A stretch of 64,000 bases of DNA from Sistotremastrum niveocremeum HHB9708 (taxonomy: Eukaryota > Basidiomycota > Agaricomycetes > Sistotremastrales > Sistotremastraceae). Below, in pieces: positions 11,677 through 22,872 of the stretch. The position numbers and the translations under genes are program-made. The stretch spans positions 17,514 to 81,513 of the forward strand of contig KV419443.1 of the NCBI GenBank assembly GCA_001630475.1. The letters are read 5' to 3'. Positions within the stretch are counted from its first letter, which is position 1; each line of letters starts with the position of its first letter. The notes below the pieces were generated by a model that made no database searches, was not told the origin of the DNA, and saw only the letters and a program-made list of their open reading frames with translations.

Positions 11677-11828
11677 AGGATTCAGTGAAAATGGATCAAT
11701 GGTTCATCAAACAGATGGCAGAGGACAACACTTTGGCATGGACCATTTGCATGATGAGGATTCAAGTATACACCAAAGGCGTGCAAGGGGAATGAGAAGA
11801 AATCAAACACCTTAATGGCGGTATCAGC

Positions 11829-12190
11829 AAGGTGATGCAGAAATCACAAGAAATCAGAAGGAATCAGCAGGAAATCAGATGAAATCAATCAGGAATCAAA
11901 ATGAACTCACAAGGAATCAGCAAGGAATCAGAAGAAATCAGCAAGAAATCAGAAGGAATCGGAAGAAATCAGCAAGAAATCACACGAAATCACAAGAAAT
12001 CAGAGGGAATCAGAAGGAATCAGGGGAAATCAGCGGGAATCAGGGGAAATCAGGGTGGAAATCAAAGGAATCAAGAGAAATCAGAAGAAATCAGAAGGGA
12101 ATCAGGGGAAATCAAACGGAATCAAATGAAATCAGCAGGACTCGGAGGGGAATCGAGGGGGACATCAGAGGAATCACAGGGAATCAGATT
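11829..12190 (+). repeat. Purine-rich ~10-bp array (GAAATCAGAAG type)
   Basis: A run of variants of (G)AAATCAGAAG / GGAATCAG extends for about 360 bp, and a shorter outlier is at 10866-10905. The plus strand is almost free of T except in ATCA. It leaves a 228-codon frame open (from 11879) rich in N, Q, R, E, I and K; this looks like a by-product of the repeat and not a gene. Confidence 0.75.
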
Positions 12191-12569
12191 TCAAAGGGTC
12201 GCAAGTGTGATTGGTTGCCTTATTTAGAAGAGGAATCACCAAGGTCAACAGGGTCAGGTCCCTTCAGGGTTCAAGGAATCAGGGGGCTCAGAGCCCTTGG
12301 CCGTATCTCCCTGAAACCTTGGAATCAAATTCCGAAAAAAATACGGGGTAACGGAGAAACGTTTTTCCATCTCATATCAATTCCTAAATTGGCAATACCT
12401 ATACAGCTGATCCCACAAACGCCTGAAAACATTTCGAATCGATGTGAGGATAGATATACTATAGGACCTACAGAGACTGACGAGCCAGCCACCCCTAAAA
12501 AGGCAGCATATAAACCACCAAACTTCCTTCTTGCAGGTCAAGTACTCACCGATCCCTTTGCTTAAACCG

Positions 12570-13214
12570 ACTGTGTCGAGTTTTCACCCTTTTCACCCCT
12601 TTCGCCCTACACTGCCCCCCCTCGTTAATCGATTAATACTAGTAATCTTCTCCCATTCATTCAATCATTTCAATCACTGTCCTTCTCATTAGCTACAGGT
12701 CTGAATCATAGATAGTTCATACCTGTACTCACCTTAATATAACACTTTGACGATAATGCCGATATCGGATGACTTGCTGATCACACACCGTTTCACACTG
12801 GTTAATTTGAAGACAGCTCTCCCTCGTGGTATTTGTCTAGTCTTAATCCTTCTGAAGAGCACTGGGGGCTCGCAATCAGGGTAGATGTCGACGCGAGTTC
12901 GATGACTGTCCTCAGGATTGCAGACGAAGGCTGCATCGTCGGAGTTTGAATTTTTGCGACCTAGTGATCAAGTGATCAAGTGATCATGCGATCACGCGTT
13001 TTGGTGAATCGGTGATCTAGTGATCATGCTGTGCTACGTCGCACGCAAAAATAAAAGCACAATAGGTCGCAATAAACATTCGGTCTATACTTCACATTTT
13101 TCACCTCTCGAAAACTCGCATTTTTCGCAAATATTATTTTTTTTGTGATTAGGTGATCAATCGTGCGTTTTGCGAGTTTCGATTAAATCCTCAATCCGCC
13201 CACCATACCGCCCC
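12570..13214. other. No gene; GTGATCA words
   Basis: No coding frame is supported. 12960-13030 and 13147-13160 carry several copies of the palindrome TGATCA in GTGATCA contexts, with an AT-rich stretch between. The right edge abuts the truncated end of the terpene-synthase fragment. Confidence 0.45.
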
Positions 13215-14019
13215 CTGTCTATCACTAATCTCATCAAAAAGCAAGATAGCGAACATCATATCGCAGGCTAGTCTCAGATGTTCCGCTGAGGCGTGGGGAT
13301 AGACGAGGGAAGCGAAGAGAGGGAGGTCGTAGCGGGTAAAGAGTGACATGAGGGTGGATGGGAGTAGTGTTCCAAGGTCCAGTCACGACTGGACTTTTGA
13401 CCCCCAGAGGGTGCGACTGGCAACTGCCGGTCCGGTTGCCGTCCAAAATTTGGCGTGACTGGCAACTGCGACTGCGGTTGCGGTCCGGCGACCGGTCACG
13501 GCTGCGACCAGTTGCGCAACCGGTCATGGCCAGTTTTTCCAGTCACAACTGGTCTTTTATCAATATTTTAATCATTATTATATTATATATACTGTATATA
13601 CACCTCATATGATGTGGTACATGCATATAGAGACCAATATACACCAGATATGTCACTATAAACCCCCATTTGGGAGCCAAAATACCCTCTGAGTACCCTG
13701 GTTGGGGACCCTTAAGGGTCCTCGGTTGCGACCACGGTCACGACCAGTCATGACTGCAGTTGCCGGTTGCCTGATTTTCCAGAAACCTAGGCAACCGGCA
13801 ACTGCGGTCCGGTCACGGTCCGGTCGCGACTGCCGGTTGCCACCGGTCACGGCAACTGGACCTTGGAACACTAGATGGGAGGGGTTTGAAGGAGGTGAAC
13901 CAGGATGTAGAGAGGGGTGATGTGAGTTTGTAGTGTGGGTTTATGGTTCGGGTGAAGGGCCAGTTTGAGAGGATGTCTGGGAGTTGGAGGCGGATGGGTG
14001 CGTCGTTGGGATTTGGCAT
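13215..14019 (-). pseudogene. Terpene synthase 5' fragment (psi-TPS-a)
   Basis: From the ATG at 14019 the frame reads a terpene-synthase N-terminus (LQLPDILSNWPFTRTINPHY), is interrupted at 13881 by a hAT MITE, and resumes at 13364 through LFASLVYPHASAEHLR to the metal-binding motif LLFDEISD. After DRQG the sequence is unrelated, so everything past the first ~95 residues, including the NSE motif, is gone. It is closest to TPS3 (58966-60193), with which it shares the ISDRQG segment and the upstream region. Joining the two sides of the MITE with one copy of its 8-bp duplication gives an uninterrupted frame, so the gene was truncated or interrupted fairly recently. Confidence 0.85.
13365..13873. 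mobile_element. hAT-type MITE, copy B (509 bp)
   Basis: The terminal inverted repeats begin TAGTGTTCCAAGGTCCAGTC. The flanking 8-bp duplication is GATGGGAG (13357-13364 and 13874-13881). It is inside the first exon of the TPS fragment, and comparison with TPS3 shows the uninterrupted site. It has the same length as copy C and looks nearly identical to it by eye, implying recent activity. Confidence 0.93.
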
Positions 14020-14104
14020 GAGTTGGGGATGAGGGGAGTTGCGAGAACGAGAATAGGATGGGGTGAGTAGATTGAAGGAAATCAATCCGTTGTGTCGAAT
14101 CGAA

Positions 14105-14330
14105 GGTCATTGTTATCTACTCTACTGGCAGACCATCGAGCGCTGAACATCAGGCGTCAGATCCTTTGAGCGTCTTGACACCCACGGCGATATCTCGAGA
14201 GCGTCGTGATCATGTGCACGTTCCTCAAAATTCGAACATCGAAGTCGTTGAGTAAACGCTGAGGGCAACATCATATTAGGCGGAGTCGTGTCGCGTTTGG
14301 GTCTCAAGTTTCTCACGGTGATTATGTAAT
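14105..14330 (-). promoter_or_regulatory. Upstream region of psi-TPS-a, shared with TPS3
   Basis: About 200 bp upstream of the TPS fragment (ATCGAGCGCTGAACAT, then ACCCACGG, ATCTCGAGAGC, GATCATGTG, GGGCAACATCAT) can be aligned with 60340-60520 upstream of TPS3. Conservation of a non-coding block upstream of two TPS starts suggests a shared promoter or a common duplicated unit. The stretch lies between the TPS start and the 3' end of the AKR. Confidence 0.6.
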
Positions 14331-14432
14331 ACCCAGGTCTGCGTTATGCCAGCTTCATCGAGGGCCGTATTTTCACTACTTTAATAATCAGTACATGTAA
14401 TGGAACGACAGGTCTCGAAGGTGTAGATAAAA

Positions 14433-16242
14433 TCAAACATGTCCACTAATAGGCTGAGCCCGATAAGGTTCCTCCAAATACTTCATTTCGTCTTCGCTCA
14501 GCTTTATCTTCACACCTCCCACAATATCCTTCAAGTTCTCGATACTCGTGGTCCCAACAATCGGGGCAGCGACAACTAAAAGCGCGAAATCCCATCAGCA
14601 TAAATCGTGGCGAACTTCGAGATAAGAGAACGTACCATCTTTCGACAACAGCCACGCAATAGCGATCTGTGCCATACTAGCCTGCTTCTTATTCGCAATC
14701 TCTTCAACCCTATAACATGATAGACGCCATCAGTATCTCGAGTATACGAGATCGTTAAGAAGAATGACGGACCGTTTGACAATATCCAAATTTGCTTCAT
14801 CAGCCTTGTCGTATTTCTTAATAAACCAATCCGTTTCACCCCTTTTCGTCTGCTGAGAAATTGGACGAGCGAGAAGGCCTCGGGCAAGAGGGGACCATGG
14901 AATCGATCCAACTCCGAAGCTCTATCCGATAGTCAGATAAGATTTATAGACGGAGGGAGGAGGGTACCTTGAGAGTAGGCATCATCTCGCGTTCTTCTTC
15001 ACGATAGACGAGGTTGTAATGATTTTGCATACTGATGAACGGAGTGAGATTATTTTGGATCGCGTAGTCTGCACAATCAAGCCGTCAATCGGATGAACGT
15101 TGAAGTGGAGGAATGATACGTACTTTGCATTGCGCTGACTGCATTAGAAACGAAGAGGAAGAATGAGATGAGTGAAAGCATCAAAGGGAGGAAGACGAAC
15201 ATTGATATGCCCAACACGAGCTCATTCCGATGTATCGCACATATCCGGCTTTGACAACATCATGAAGAGCTTGCATCTATATTGAAATGAACACCCTTGC
15301 TCGCGAAGCGATATCCAGACGAACACTCACAGTCTCGGCAATAGGAGTATCTGGATCGAATCGATGGCCTACATACGATCAATTGGTAACGGGTATGAGC
15401 AGCACTAGCGCCCAGACTTACACTGTAGAACATCAATATAGTCCAGCTGAAGACGCTCCAGGCTCTTCTTGACGGAGTCGAAGATATGCTTCGATCCAAC
15501 GATCAGAGACTTCAAGATTGTTGATCAATCAACCTCTTACCTTGCGCGACAGACCGTGTTGATTGACGTATCCGGATTCATCGGGTGTTGGTCCGCCTTG
15601 GAAGAATGAAGTCGGAGGGGTCTTTCCAACGGTGAAGAAGACCTAGCGAAGCGGATATTGTTAGCATTCGAAAGCACGGTCGATAGGAGCAGGACAAAAG
15701 ACGAGGAGGGAGTAGTGAGTGGGATGCGAACAACGAGGGAGGAGAACGATACTCGGATTGATGAGGAAACGGGAAAGAGCACCGAGGAAAAGGACACACC
15801 TTTGTCATCACGACTATCTTATCTCGAGGAAGATCGAATTCTTTGATCGCTTTTCCAAGAATCACTTCCGACAGCCCATTCGAATATACCTATCAACATC
15901 CTCGTTAGCGTTAGAATGACCGCCTCAAGATCAGATAGCGTACGTTGGCAGTATCAAAAGTCTGAATGCCTGCATCATATCTGAGACTCATGAGTACGTG
16001 TCATCCGAGAGAATAGAAGTTTGACATACGCAGCTTTGATATGCTCCATCCCCAACTTCTCATCCTTAACCCAAGGCTGCCATTCTGAACTTCCGTACGT
16101 CATCATCCCCAAAATGATCCTCGAGACCTTCAGCCCCGAGTTCCCAAGACGAACTACGAGCGTTGATCATCAGCCTGCGATCCAGAAGACAGAATGAAAA
16201 AGACTTACCGTATTGCATATCGGTTGTGCGAGGCTCAGACAT
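14433..16242 (-). CDS. Aldo-keto reductase (AKR1), intact
   Basis: NADPH-dependent oxidoreductase of the aldo-keto reductase superfamily, expected to reduce aldehydes or ketones, or oxidise alcohols, in the cytosol. All exons of the 349-residue protein can be read by comparison with AKR2 (57073-58925), with 12 small introns at the same places and no frame break. The catalytic set is visible: Asp and Tyr in FDTANVYSNG, Lys in VVMTK, His in LQCHRFDPD. Other typical segments are RLGNSGLKVSRIILG near the N-terminus, the strand GVGSIPWSPLARGLLA and the cofactor-binding IVGTTSIENL near the C-terminus. The sequence resembles the fungal aryl-alcohol-dehydrogenase-like/YajO-like AKRs. It lies next to terpene-synthase sequences at both of its locations, which suggests, without proof, a role in modifying the terpene product. 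Confidence 0.9.
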
Positions 16243-16385
16243 CGTATTCGTCGCTGGAGAAAATGAAGAGACTGGTCGAGTGAAGCGAGACGCGATCGGG
16301 GTGGTACCAGCTCTCAAGCCTCCCCTTATATACTCTCGACAACGACGCCCCAACATCCAAGGCGCCTACATCCCAGGCTGCCAGC
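16243..16385 (-). promoter_or_regulatory. AKR1 promoter with TATA box
   Basis: On the minus strand the block reads GGATGTAGGCGCC ... TATATAAGGGG ... ACTCGACCAGTCTCTTC before the ATG. CTTATATA at 16325-16332 is the TATA box in reverse complement, ~85 bp from the start codon. The block is almost the same as 56936-57072 upstream of AKR2, so the duplication included the promoter. Confidence 0.75.
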
Positions 16386-16743
16386 TCCCACTTTCTATAC
16401 AGCGCTCGACCAAAATTCGGGACCGAAAGTCATGATATGACTCCCTCCATTAAAGATAATCTTCTGCCCGAGAGTCGCCTTGAGATACGGCTATCCGAGG
16501 GCAAAAGTGGACGATAAGCATCGGAGCTCGTTCTTGACGCTGCTTAGAGATACAGTAGTTCTCATTATAAAGACATGAGTGGGATGATATGAATGGGTGT
16601 GACCCCTGATCGAAAGCATCTGAGTCATTCGCTCGTCGTCACCAGAAGCGTGGATGGAGAGGTTAACGACAACGATACTTCGCTTATGTAATCGATGTCT
16701 GCCAGTGCATCCTCGTCGAATAATCTTTGAATTCAATCTCTTT

Positions 16744-18368
16744 CTAATATTGGACTAATACGACTCGGAATCCTAAAATGAATAAAGCCAAGCCATGCAT
16801 CTCATCAAAACTAAGCAGCAACCACCCTGCCCTAGGAGGCTCAATCGCCGCCGCTTCCACCGCTGATAAGGTTTCCTCTAGCATCTCCACTTCTGGGAAC
16901 ACAAGCGTTCTATAAGCATCGCGTTCATACACTATATGTTCTTGACTGGTCAGTCTCGGACTGACCCCTTGACCACCATGCGAAAAGAGAATCTGATATT
17001 CCATCTTGTGGGTGTGACTGATGAGCGTGGAGGGCGTATCCCTGTACGATATCGTATATGACCGGACCCAGGGGCGTTTAGGATGCAGAATCTCGGGGAT
17101 TCTTGGAGGGACGAGCTCCACAAAGACAGCACTCCGTGCCACGGGTGTTTCGCCAACAGTCGTAATAGACTCCAGGCGAATGCGAAGGGATACCATCTTC
17201 CGACAACTTTCAGTGGGACCAGGGTCATATAAGACATTTAATAGCCATTCTCCGTCATAGCATCCAAATGTCACTGAAGCCGTCTGTCCAGGAAGTCTGA
17301 ATGTACCGGTACATCCATCGTTGACAAGTGAGTGTGTTGGAATCCATCCGGTGGGCGATGCTCGACATTCAGGGATACGTAAAGCGTAGAGATCGTCGTT
17401 GTCCGTGATAATAATGACGACGGGAAGCGTGGGATGGATATTGAAGAACCCGATATGGTTCAAATATCGTTGGTGACCAATTGGAGGCCCGCTCAGGCTG
17501 TCGGCTGGAGAAGTCGAGAAGCGTATCGCAGAGGACTCCACAGGGTTGACGATAGCGATCATGTCTTTCTGATCACAGATAATATATTTGTCCCTGAGGT
17601 ATAGTTGAGAAGATGGTGAATCGAAACCGAACAAGTCGAGGGTACATTCGGCGAGTAAAGTGTGTTGCATGGAGATGACCGCGTTGGTGGAATTATATTC
17701 AAGTGTTAGAGAATAAAGCTTGATAATGCTAGACCAGGATAAAGTGATTAGTGAACGGCAGCACCGCGATACAGATAATGGCGAACCTCAGTTCCTGCCT
17801 CCACGAATGCATTACAGTCCCAAGCATCAAATGCTTCCCATTTCCGACGTCTTCAACGTTGAACCCACAGTTGTCATGAGGATGAGGAATATCGCCAATA
17901 ATACGTCCCTCCAAGGAGTAGAACACCAATTTTTGAGGATATTCCGCAACAATCAATCGCCCTTGCACAAGCCGAATATCAATTGGGATCGGATTCCCAA
18001 TTTCAGCTAATCGAGAATACCGAATGGGTTTGATATCTCGACGCTTTGCAAGGTTCGACAGAGACGTTACGCGAGCAGCAAGATTCGGAATAGTTGAGAG
18101 ATCGACGGAGGAAAGTGATTTTCCGGGAGGCAAAGGCAATCGAAAAGCATCTTGTGCGTTGGCCCATACAAGTTGTTCAGAGTTGATCAATGAACGAAAG
18201 CGATGACAAGTCTGATTGGATGCGATCGTCAGCTCAGCATTCGCGGCGAATAGCAATAGGTTCATCGTATCGTTGACTCACTCTGGAGAAGCTCAGAATA
18301 TCGTTGATAGAGGCACCATGTAGAAGGTGTGAGATGAGCTCGGCCGGGAGAGTAAAGATACCTGTCAT
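16744..18368 (-). CDS. F-box protein A
   Basis: Three exons (18368-18282, 18211-17787, 17728-16744) give about 498 residues; phases agree. The N-terminus FTLPAELISHLLHGASINDI with LSFSR fits an F-box, which would bind Skp1 in an SCF ubiquitin ligase. The rest is a long beta-rich region without a motif I can name, ending in LALFILGFRVVLVQY. The ATG chosen (18368) directly precedes the F-box; an upstream in-frame ATG at 18434 is possible. It is a tandem paralogue of the next gene, same strand, with the same intron positions. Its substrate is unknown. Confidence 0.75.
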
Positions 18369-18623
18369 CTTCTCAACGCTGGCGGCTGGCACTCGACGTT
18401 GACGACGAAGGCACATCGATTTCGAACTCCGCACGCTTGCACCATCGGAATCCTTTTTTTTTGTTTTGTCTTGATAACATCGTCAACATCCCAAACAACG
18501 AAAAATCCTCCAATATCCAGGAGATGCAATTGAACAACCACAGAATATTTTGGCATGTTGTACGTCAGATAGAAAAGTATTACATGGCCCGTGGGGTACC
18601 CATCCGCTTGCAAGTATATAGGC

Positions 18624-20166
18624 CTAATATTGGACTAAGACAACGTACGCTTTTGCAAAGAACATAGCTGTCCCGTTTGACTCGTCAAACGAGACCAATC
18701 CACATTCTGCGTCTTCAGGTAAGGACAATTCTTCATTGACCTCAGGTACCACCAGGGTTGGCGAAATCCCTCCTTCCCGAAGGTCACGATCACTGTGGAT
18801 CACTCCCAAATAAAGAAGGCGGTACCGTTTTTCGAGATCTTTATCGATGAGCGTTGTATAAGCGGGAGGATAAGATATCGGATGAGCTCTAATATCGGAA
18901 ACTCTGCTACGGGATATCAAGACTTGTGGCTCCGGGTCTGAGATCTGGTCAACAGATAATCCGAGATATGTATCTTTGACACGGAGAGAAAGTTTCCGGA
19001 GGGATTCATCGGTGAAGATGTCAGTGCATATGATGTCATAGAGCCATTCGTTATTGGAGTATCGAAACGCCACAGCGGTAACACCAATTGGTGATTTGAC
19101 CGTGTACAAATTCGGATCATCGACTATTGATACTATGGGGATCCCTCCTATGATAGATGGAAGAGTATCGGGAATGCGGTATACGTGGATTGACCTGTAG
19201 AATGTGCGGATGAAGACAATCGGAAGAGTTGGATGGAGGGTGAATGATGTGATTCCGTTCATCGTGCCTTGGATCACGGCATTGGGATCGCTCGGATCGA
19301 GTGGAGAGAGGGAGAACGAGGTTCCCGTATGATTGAGGGGATTGAGTATGATGATACGATCTCTTTCGAATGATATGATGTGGGGGCCACGGAGGATGAA
19401 ATCGTGTCCGAGGTACCCGAGTCCCGAAAGTGCCACAATGCATTCTCCGAGAAGCTTGCATCGCAACGAGATGGGAATACCGGAGGGGGAGTAGTCGAGC
19501 TGGAGTTCAAACATCCTTAAAGTGCTACAATGATCGTGGGTGAATGACAACAGCTCGGGATGAGATCATGTACCTTGGTGTGTTGTAGTTTAGCGAGAAA
19601 GACGTTGCTATGGTGAAATGAGTGCCGTTATCGCTGGTCTCGGCTGCCCAGGCACAATCCTGATATTCATGACGAATAACATCCAACAAATTTCCCTCGC
19701 ATGAGAAGAAAACTAACTCATTAGGCTGGGTAAGCACTAGAATTTTTCCCCCGGGAAGAATTCGAATTGACCGAGCAGTCCATTGTTTGTCAATGTCGAG
19801 AATTGAATATCGAATAGGATTAATGAAGTCGCTGGTAAGCTTTTTTGCAAGTGATAGAGCGCGGGATGCGAGATGTGGGATAAAGGTGAGGTCAATGGAG
19901 TTAAGAGTTGAGCCTGGTGGAAAACAGATGCGATAGAAGTCGCGGGTCTGGGACCATGCTGCGCGCTCGGAGAGTATGATGAATCGTAGATGTTGTGATA
20001 TCTGGAAGAAATACAAGGCAGACAATCATAAGCCCCCTGCAAGATGAGTTGCGTTCTATGATGAACAAAGCATTTAGCCCACCCTTGATAGATTGAGCAC
20101 ATCCTGTATGGATGCGCCGTCTAGTATCTGCAATATAATGTCAGCCGGTGCTTGAGCTAGCCCCAT
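18624..20166 (-). CDS. F-box protein B
   Basis: Exons 20166-20084, 20001-19574 and 19524-18624 give a protein of about 470 residues. The N-terminus APADIILQILDGASIQDVLNLSR is the F-box-like segment. It shares exon structure and the C-terminal signature (SFDES...VVLVQY) with F-box protein A, 256 bp away on the same strand, so the two arose by tandem duplication. Overall identity is low by eye, apart from spacing and hydrophobic pattern, so the duplication is not recent. The first donor (GTGGGC) is weak. A start at 20274 is also in frame. Confidence 0.7.
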
Positions 20167-20758
20167 CGTGCCGTGTATGACGACTTGTCCAACCGAAGGC
20201 GACCTGGGGGACAGGACGAAAAATTTCAACTCCGATCGCTTACCAGGTTGGTCGGTTCGAGCGTAACCGACCATTCTGACTATATTTCATAAACGCCTTA
20301 TAGGTAGATACTTGTATCTGGTTCCAGGATTTTCCAGAGGAGTGGAACTCATCATCAGAGCTAAAGAGGTCGAGATAGGTTTATGTCCGTGGGCGCCTAA
20401 ACTTCGTTCTTTAGAGCATTTTACGACTACAGTAGTGTACGTCAAGAAAGTTTGTGAAAGTACAACTAGACCACTCGAGGAAGTAATGTAATACGCCTGT
20501 GCTCTCGAATCTCCATACCATCTTCCCCGAAATATCTTCCACTTTCAAAGCTCCACTCCACACTGGCTGTTATCCAGTTCCCGACGCCCCAGATATATTC
20601 TTTGATATATTCGTCGATCTTGGGATACCAAGATGGAATATCTTTGAGCGCGGCTAGATATTGCTCTCGGAGAATGTGATATTTTGCGCCTGTGTAGTCC
20701 ATTGCTGCTTGGACGGATAGGTTTTGCTCTCGCATCGCGACGGTGACGAGATTATGTT

Positions 20759-21463
20759 ATCGCCCTCGGAAATAGCACATAACGTCATGTACAATATATT
20801 TACCCGCCTCAAATCGTGTATCAGACCGACCAAACAAATGCTAAGCGAGTCACTCCACTCACCGAAATCAGCGCACAGCCCAATAGCTCGATCTCCGAGA
20901 GCTCCACTATCACTCTCCGATATCCCTGATCGACTCCACGAGTCTAGTAACATCGGTCCCGACCTCTCCACATGCTCTCCGCCCCAAAACCATGCAGTTC
21001 AGCACAGCAAGACCCTGGAACTATCGGACGGACCTCTTGGAGCCGGAAATTAGCATTCAGTTCATGCCTAAACGTATTGGAGTGACTTACGAGATGGTGT
21101 ATCGACCCCACGGAGCTTAGGATAATTAATTAAGACAGTAGGACTAGCTCGAGTATATAAGGACGAGGGTAGATAGCCAGGAATACAGACAGTTTTAGCC
21201 CCACATTCGAGCCAGTGCGCTCTCTCTCAATCGTCTGAGCCTCAGAGACATCAGAACGAGTCACAGAGACCGTCTGTTGATCTCCAGAAGCCCTCAGATT
21301 CGATTCAGAAGCCGAGCCGAGCCCTCATATAGCCATTCCGCCATCTGTTCAGTAGTCAAACAAATCAATATATTCAGTTTATCGAAACATACAGTCACTA
21401 TCTACAGTCCCAATCCGAGAACCTGCTCCCTCAGTTCAAAGAGTTCATCTTTGAACTTCGATA
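20759..21463. mobile_element. 705-bp insertion in TPS1 (possible solo LTR)
   Basis: It interrupts TPS1 between codons for His and Asn of the DDEHNLV segment, flanked by a 5-bp duplication ATGTT (20754-20758 and 21464-21468). It contains a good TATA box (TATATAAGGAC at 21154) and a long untranslated-like stretch, as a retrotransposon LTR would. However, the ends are ATCG...CGATA and not TG...CA, so the LTR assignment is tentative. No transposase or other gene is inside. Confidence 0.6.
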
Positions 21464-21976
21464 ATGTTCGTCGTCTCCTTTGGATTGTTCGACGTTGTAT
21501 GAGCATATGTCCTGGAAGATGTTCATTTTAGGTTTATTATCGGATCATTAATAGATTGACGAACGTTGGATATTATTATCATGTCGTTTGCGATGTCCAC
21601 CAAAGCCGTGATTTTGAGGTGGTTTAATATGTAGTCCGGCAGGTGCATTCCCATTGTGAGGACGTCGAAAGAGGGAAATACGCCAATTGTTTGACGGCGT
21701 AGAGAAAGATATTCATCGATGCCGCGGACAATGTGAGAATCGCGGTCCGCAGCTTGTTGAACGACTGAGTCGACGTAGGCTTGGAAGTGGGATATAAAGC
21801 GGTGTGCGGATGAGGGAGAGGACGATTGGAGTGCTCGAGACCAGAAGCTACAATCGAGGACAGTATGAGAATATGAGTCAAGATGAAATTTAGGGGCTTG
21901 CTCTTGATAGACGATGCCAAGGACACTCTCGTTTTCCGCTCGTGGAGTATATGGGTTACTATCGGGCGATTTGAGT

Positions 21977-22485
21977 TAGTGTTCCAAGGTCCAGTCACGA
22001 CTGGACTTTTGACTTCCAGAGGGTGCAACTGGCAACTGCCAGTCCGGTTGCCATCCAAAATTTGGCGTGACTGGCAACTGCGACTGCGGTTGCGGTCCGG
22101 CGACCGGTCACGGCTGCGACCAGTTGCGCAACCAGTCACGGCCAGTTTTTCCAGTCACAACTGGTCTTTTATTAATATTTTAATCATTATTATATTATAT
22201 ATGCTGTATATACACCTCATATGATGTGGTACATGCATATAGAGTCCAATATATACCAGATATGTCACCATAAACACCCAGTTGAGACCCAAAATACCCT
22301 CTGGGTACCCTGGTTGGGGACCCTTAAGGGTCCTCGGTTGCGACCACGGTCACGACCGGTCATGACTGCAGTTGCCGGTTGCCTGATTTTCCAAGAACCT
22401 AGGCAACCGGCAACTGCGGTCCGGTCACAGTCCGGTCGCGACTGCCGGTTGCCACCGGTCACGGCAACTGGACCTTGGAACACTA
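21977..22485. mobile_element. hAT-type MITE, copy C (509 bp)
   Basis: Terminal repeats TAGTGTTCCAAGGTCCAGTC and an 8-bp duplication ATTTGAGT (21969-21976, 22486-22493). It is inserted in intron 1 of TPS1. It has the same length as copy B and few differences by eye. Confidence 0.93.
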
Positions 22486-22872
22486 ATTTGAGTAGCGGAG
22501 AAAAATAAGTTGTGTGATTCTGAAGAAAACCCACCGGAGTGCGTCCATGATAATGTCAGCTCCTTTCTGTACGTCCTCCGCGGACTGATTATCGGTAATC
22601 TCGTCGAATACGAAGAACGCATTCATGAGATCACAACCGGTGCGTAGGTGCTCTCGAGAACATTTCGGATATGCCAGAGAAGCCAGAAGACCGAATTTAC
22701 ATTTTCGGAAGGATGCCAGATGGTGTTTGTTAAATGGTTTGAGTGTTTCGACCCAGTCTGCGCTCTCGCTGGATACTTCTTCGTAGAGGGGGTGGATGGT
22801 CCGCTTCATTGGCCAGTCTTTTAGGAGGTCGGGGAGGAGGATAGTTTGTGAAGGAATAGTTGAGGATATCAT

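Larger units (their letters stand above)
20466..22872 (-). pseudogene. Terpene synthase TPS1, disrupted in the last exon
   Basis: Sesquiterpene-synthase family gene with exons 22872-22535, 21958-21902, 21847-21565 and 21511-20466. The last exon is split by a 705-bp insertion (20759-21463). Joining 21464 to 20753 would give 337 residues in frame. Motifs are FDEITD in exon 1, NDICSYNVE (NSE/DTE type) across the last intron, and the C-terminal ESGRYF. Intron 1 hosts a 509-bp hAT MITE (21977-22485), which need not harm the gene. Intron 2 appears to use a GC donor (CAAGA then GCAAGC). As it stands the product would be cut just after the second metal-binding motif. Confidence 0.85.

Noticed and set aside
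11879-12565. 228-codon frame of N/Q/R/E/I/K repeats as a protein
   Set aside because: Composition follows directly from the 10-bp DNA repeat; no domain, no intron and no conserved start.
13234-13527. Frame of about 97 codons (RSRDRSPDRNRS type)
   Set aside because: It lies mostly inside MITE copy B and recurs in copy C; the RS-like residues come from the element's CG-rich words.
20759-21463. Calling the TPS1 insertion a canonical solo LTR
   Set aside because: Ends are not TG...CA around the 5-bp duplication, so only a tentative label was given.
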